Assembly: GCF_023100945.1 (NCBI RefSeq)
Contig: NZ_CP064689.1
Location: 1,284,001 to 1,348,000, forward strand
Length of the DNA: 64,000 nucleotides
Direction: 5' to 3'
Source of the DNA: Bradyrhizobium sp. 200
GTDB lineage: Bacteria > Pseudomonadota > Alphaproteobacteria > Rhizobiales > Xanthobacteraceae
Each line of letters opens with the position of its first letter. The first letter of the stretch is position 1. The position numbers and the translations under genes were made by a program. The notes beneath the pieces are model-generated. The model searched no databases. It saw nothing but the letters and a program-made list of their open reading frames with translations, and had not been told where the DNA came from. Shown piece by piece: positions 62,724-64,000 of the stretch.

Positions 62724-63362
62724 ATGGCGGATCACTGCTGCGCACCACCACCTTTGAACCTGGGCCCTCGCCAGGACGTGAGCGCGTTCCGGCGCGTCCT
62801 GTGGGCGGTGCTCGGCATCAATGCCGCGATGTTCCTGGTTGAAATCGGCGCGGGCCTGGCTGCGGGCTCCGCCGCCCTTCAAGCCGACGCGCTCGACTTT
62901 CTGGGCGACGCGGCGAACTACGCGATCAGCCTGTTCGTGGTCGGCATGGCCTTGCGCTATCGGGCCAGCGCCGCGCTTGCCAAGGGCGTCACGATGGGCG
63001 TTTTCGGGCTATGGGTTATCGGCGTCACCGGCTGGCATGCTCTGCATGGAACGCTGCCGCAGGCGCTCACCATGGGCAGCGTCGGCTTTGCCGCGTTGCT
63101 CGCCAACGCGCTATCCTTTTACCTGTTGTGGCGGCACCGCACCGGCGACGCCAACATGCGGTCGGCCTGGATTTGCACGCGCAATGACGTGTTGGGCAAT
63201 CTGGCTGTGTTGCTGGCTGCGCTGGGCGTGTTCGGCACCGGCTCCGGCTGGCCCGACATTGTCGTCGCCGCGATTATGGCCGTGCTTGCGCTGCAGGGCT
63301 CAGTGACCGTCGTGCGGCACGCGCTGGCCGAATTGAAGCCGCCAGCGGCAGCGGCGGCTTAA
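62724..63362 (+). CDS. CDF-like cation transporter (no C-terminal domain)
   Basis: A 212-residue protein from ATG 62724 (MADHCCAPPP). Six membrane spans follow a short N-terminus with a CC pair. CDF landmarks are altered: the second-span site is ADALDFLGDAANY (His of the usual HxxxD changed to Asp) and the fifth-span site is RNDVLGNLAVLLAA (His to Asp, Asp to Asn). The cytoplasmic metal-sensing domain of most CDF exporters is missing. Pairing with the cysteine-rich mini-protein supports metal export with altered ion choice. Confidence 0.8.
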   Translation: MADHCCAPPPLNLGPRQDVSAFRRVLWAVLGINAAMFLVEIGAGLAAGSAALQADALDFLGDAANYAISLFVVGMALRYRASAALAKGVTMGVFGLWVIGVTGWHALHGTLPQALTMGSVGFAALLANALSFYLLWRHRTGDANMRSAWICTRNDVLGNLAVLLAALGVFGTGSGWPDIVVAAIMAVLALQGSVTVVRHALAELKPPAAAAA

Positions 63363-63520
63363 GCTGCGGCCTCACATCGTGCCGCGAATTGCGCAGCGCT
63401 GCCTCCCAGCACTCGCGGCCATAGCCCCAGCCGGACGACCAGGGCGCTTGATCTATGTCAAAGGGCGCTCCACCGGCAAAAGCACGATTTAAGCCGCGGG
63501 GACTAGCAATGGAGAGGAGC

Positions 63521-63859
63521 ATGAAAATGATGTTGAGAACGGTGGCAGTTGCTGCGTCGACCTTCGCATGTGCGGCGTTGTTTTCGCCTGGCTGGTCCGA
63601 GCAAGGCGGCGCATCGCTGTCGATCAATAAAGCCGAGGCACAGCAGCGGGTCTATATCACACGTGGTTACGCCGCGAGGGCGGCCTATGTGGAGCCGGGC
63701 TCCTGGTACGCCGTGAGGGCCTACTACTTCGGTGGCCCCTGGAGCGGTCCTGGGTACAGCTACACCGGCTGGTCTGACTACGCAGGGCGCAACGGCATTG
63801 GCTGCACGCCCGGCTCTGCGATCAAGGGCGGGGACAGCATCATGTACGTCTGCCAGTAG
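63521..63859 (+). CDS. Small exported protein, glycine/tyrosine-rich, unknown function
   Basis: About 112 residues. Starts at ATG 63521, 63527 or 63509 are possible; GAGGAG ahead of 63521-63527 supports these. A signal peptide (VAVAASTFACAALF region) is followed by a mature part rich in Gly, Tyr and Ser (YAVRAYYFGGPWSGPGYSYT) with two cysteines (CTPGSAIKGG, MYVCQ). No domain recognised. Confidence 0.65.
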   Translation: MKMMLRTVAVAASTFACAALFSPGWSEQGGASLSINKAEAQQRVYITRGYAARAAYVEPGSWYAVRAYYFGGPWSGPGYSYTGWSDYAGRNGIGCTPGSAIKGGDSIMYVCQ

Positions 63860-63879
63860 TTTATTTTGTACGTGGGGAC

Positions 63880-63901
63880 AGGTCGCGGTTATTGGCGACC
63901 T
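63880..63901 (+). terminator. Hairpin after the last gene of the window
   Basis: AGGTCGC at 63880-63886 pairs with GCGACCT at 63895-63901 around an 8-base loop, 20 bases after the stop of the small exported protein. No T-run follows, so it is only a possible terminator. The remaining ~100 bases hold no gene I can see. Confidence 0.35.
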
Positions 63902-64000
63902 GGCCCAACACCTGTGTTGTTCGGCCGTTGCCAACGCACTGGTGACCGCGGGTATGTTTGCTGCAGACCCGCACGACTGATCCGTCTCTCCGCCTCATCT

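Overview
The window is high-GC DNA from an alphaproteobacterium, most likely a Bradyrhizobium or close relative in the Nitrobacteraceae. This rests on the gene repertoire (several Liv-type and Bug/TRAP binding proteins, a rhizobial Wzx/Wzy exopolysaccharide locus with a short Wza, a candidate Irr iron-control box, an Fe superoxide dismutase), frequent GTG/TTG starts, and two intergenic palindromic repeats of a kind I associate with Bradyrhizobium genomes. No rRNA, tRNA, CRISPR array or intact insertion sequence was seen. All identifications come from reading the sequence; no database search was run.

Layout. 1-4.8 kb: a Liv-type ABC uptake operon (ATPase cut by the window edge, two permeases, binding protein, second ATPase). 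4.9-10.1 kb: a LysR regulator divergent from a small catabolic operon (Bug-type binding protein, amidohydrolase-2, Rieske ferredoxin, beta-hydroxyacid dehydrogenase) that ends in a decayed short-chain dehydrogenase. 10.5-33.2 kb: a large exopolysaccharide locus with an initiating phosphoglycosyltransferase, four glycosyltransferases, Wzx flippase, Wzy-like polymerase, Wzz/BY-kinase, short Wza plus outer-membrane barrel, two acyltransferases, ManC, UDP-sugar epimerase, methyltransferases, a GH10 xylanase-like hydrolase, a PPP-type phosphatase and a 28-codon remnant that looks like the start of a UDP-glucose dehydrogenase. One initiating transferase plus four glycosyltransferases would fit a repeat unit of about five sugars containing mannose-derived and uronic acid residues with acyl decoration; this is inference.

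33.1-39.9 kb: a FeaR-like AraC regulator divergent from a copper amine oxidase, followed by an orphan TRAP binding protein, a gamma-glutamyltransferase and a rubredoxin-type Zn-ribbon/metallo-beta-lactamase protein, which together suggest amine or gamma-glutamyl compound use. 39.9-46.9 kb: a TonB siderophore receptor with a candidate Irr box and a 21-bp-phased direct repeat upstream, a PepSY membrane protein and a tiny membrane protein, facing a 2Fe-2S ferredoxin reductase and a cytochrome b/ethylbenzene-dehydrogenase-type heme fusion. 47.2-53 kb: a type I secretion ATPase and adaptor divergent from a cysteine-free secreted-type protein that is its likely cargo.

53-64 kb: mostly housekeeping and stress genes (HtpG, DUF3095, DUF2147, MATE exporter, GNAT acetyltransferase, SodB, CrcB), a permease split over two genes, an MNT/HepT toxin-antitoxin pair in which the HepT frame is broken and runs on into a downstream antitoxin-like gene, a cysteine-rich mini-protein with a CDF-like cation transporter, and a small secreted protein.
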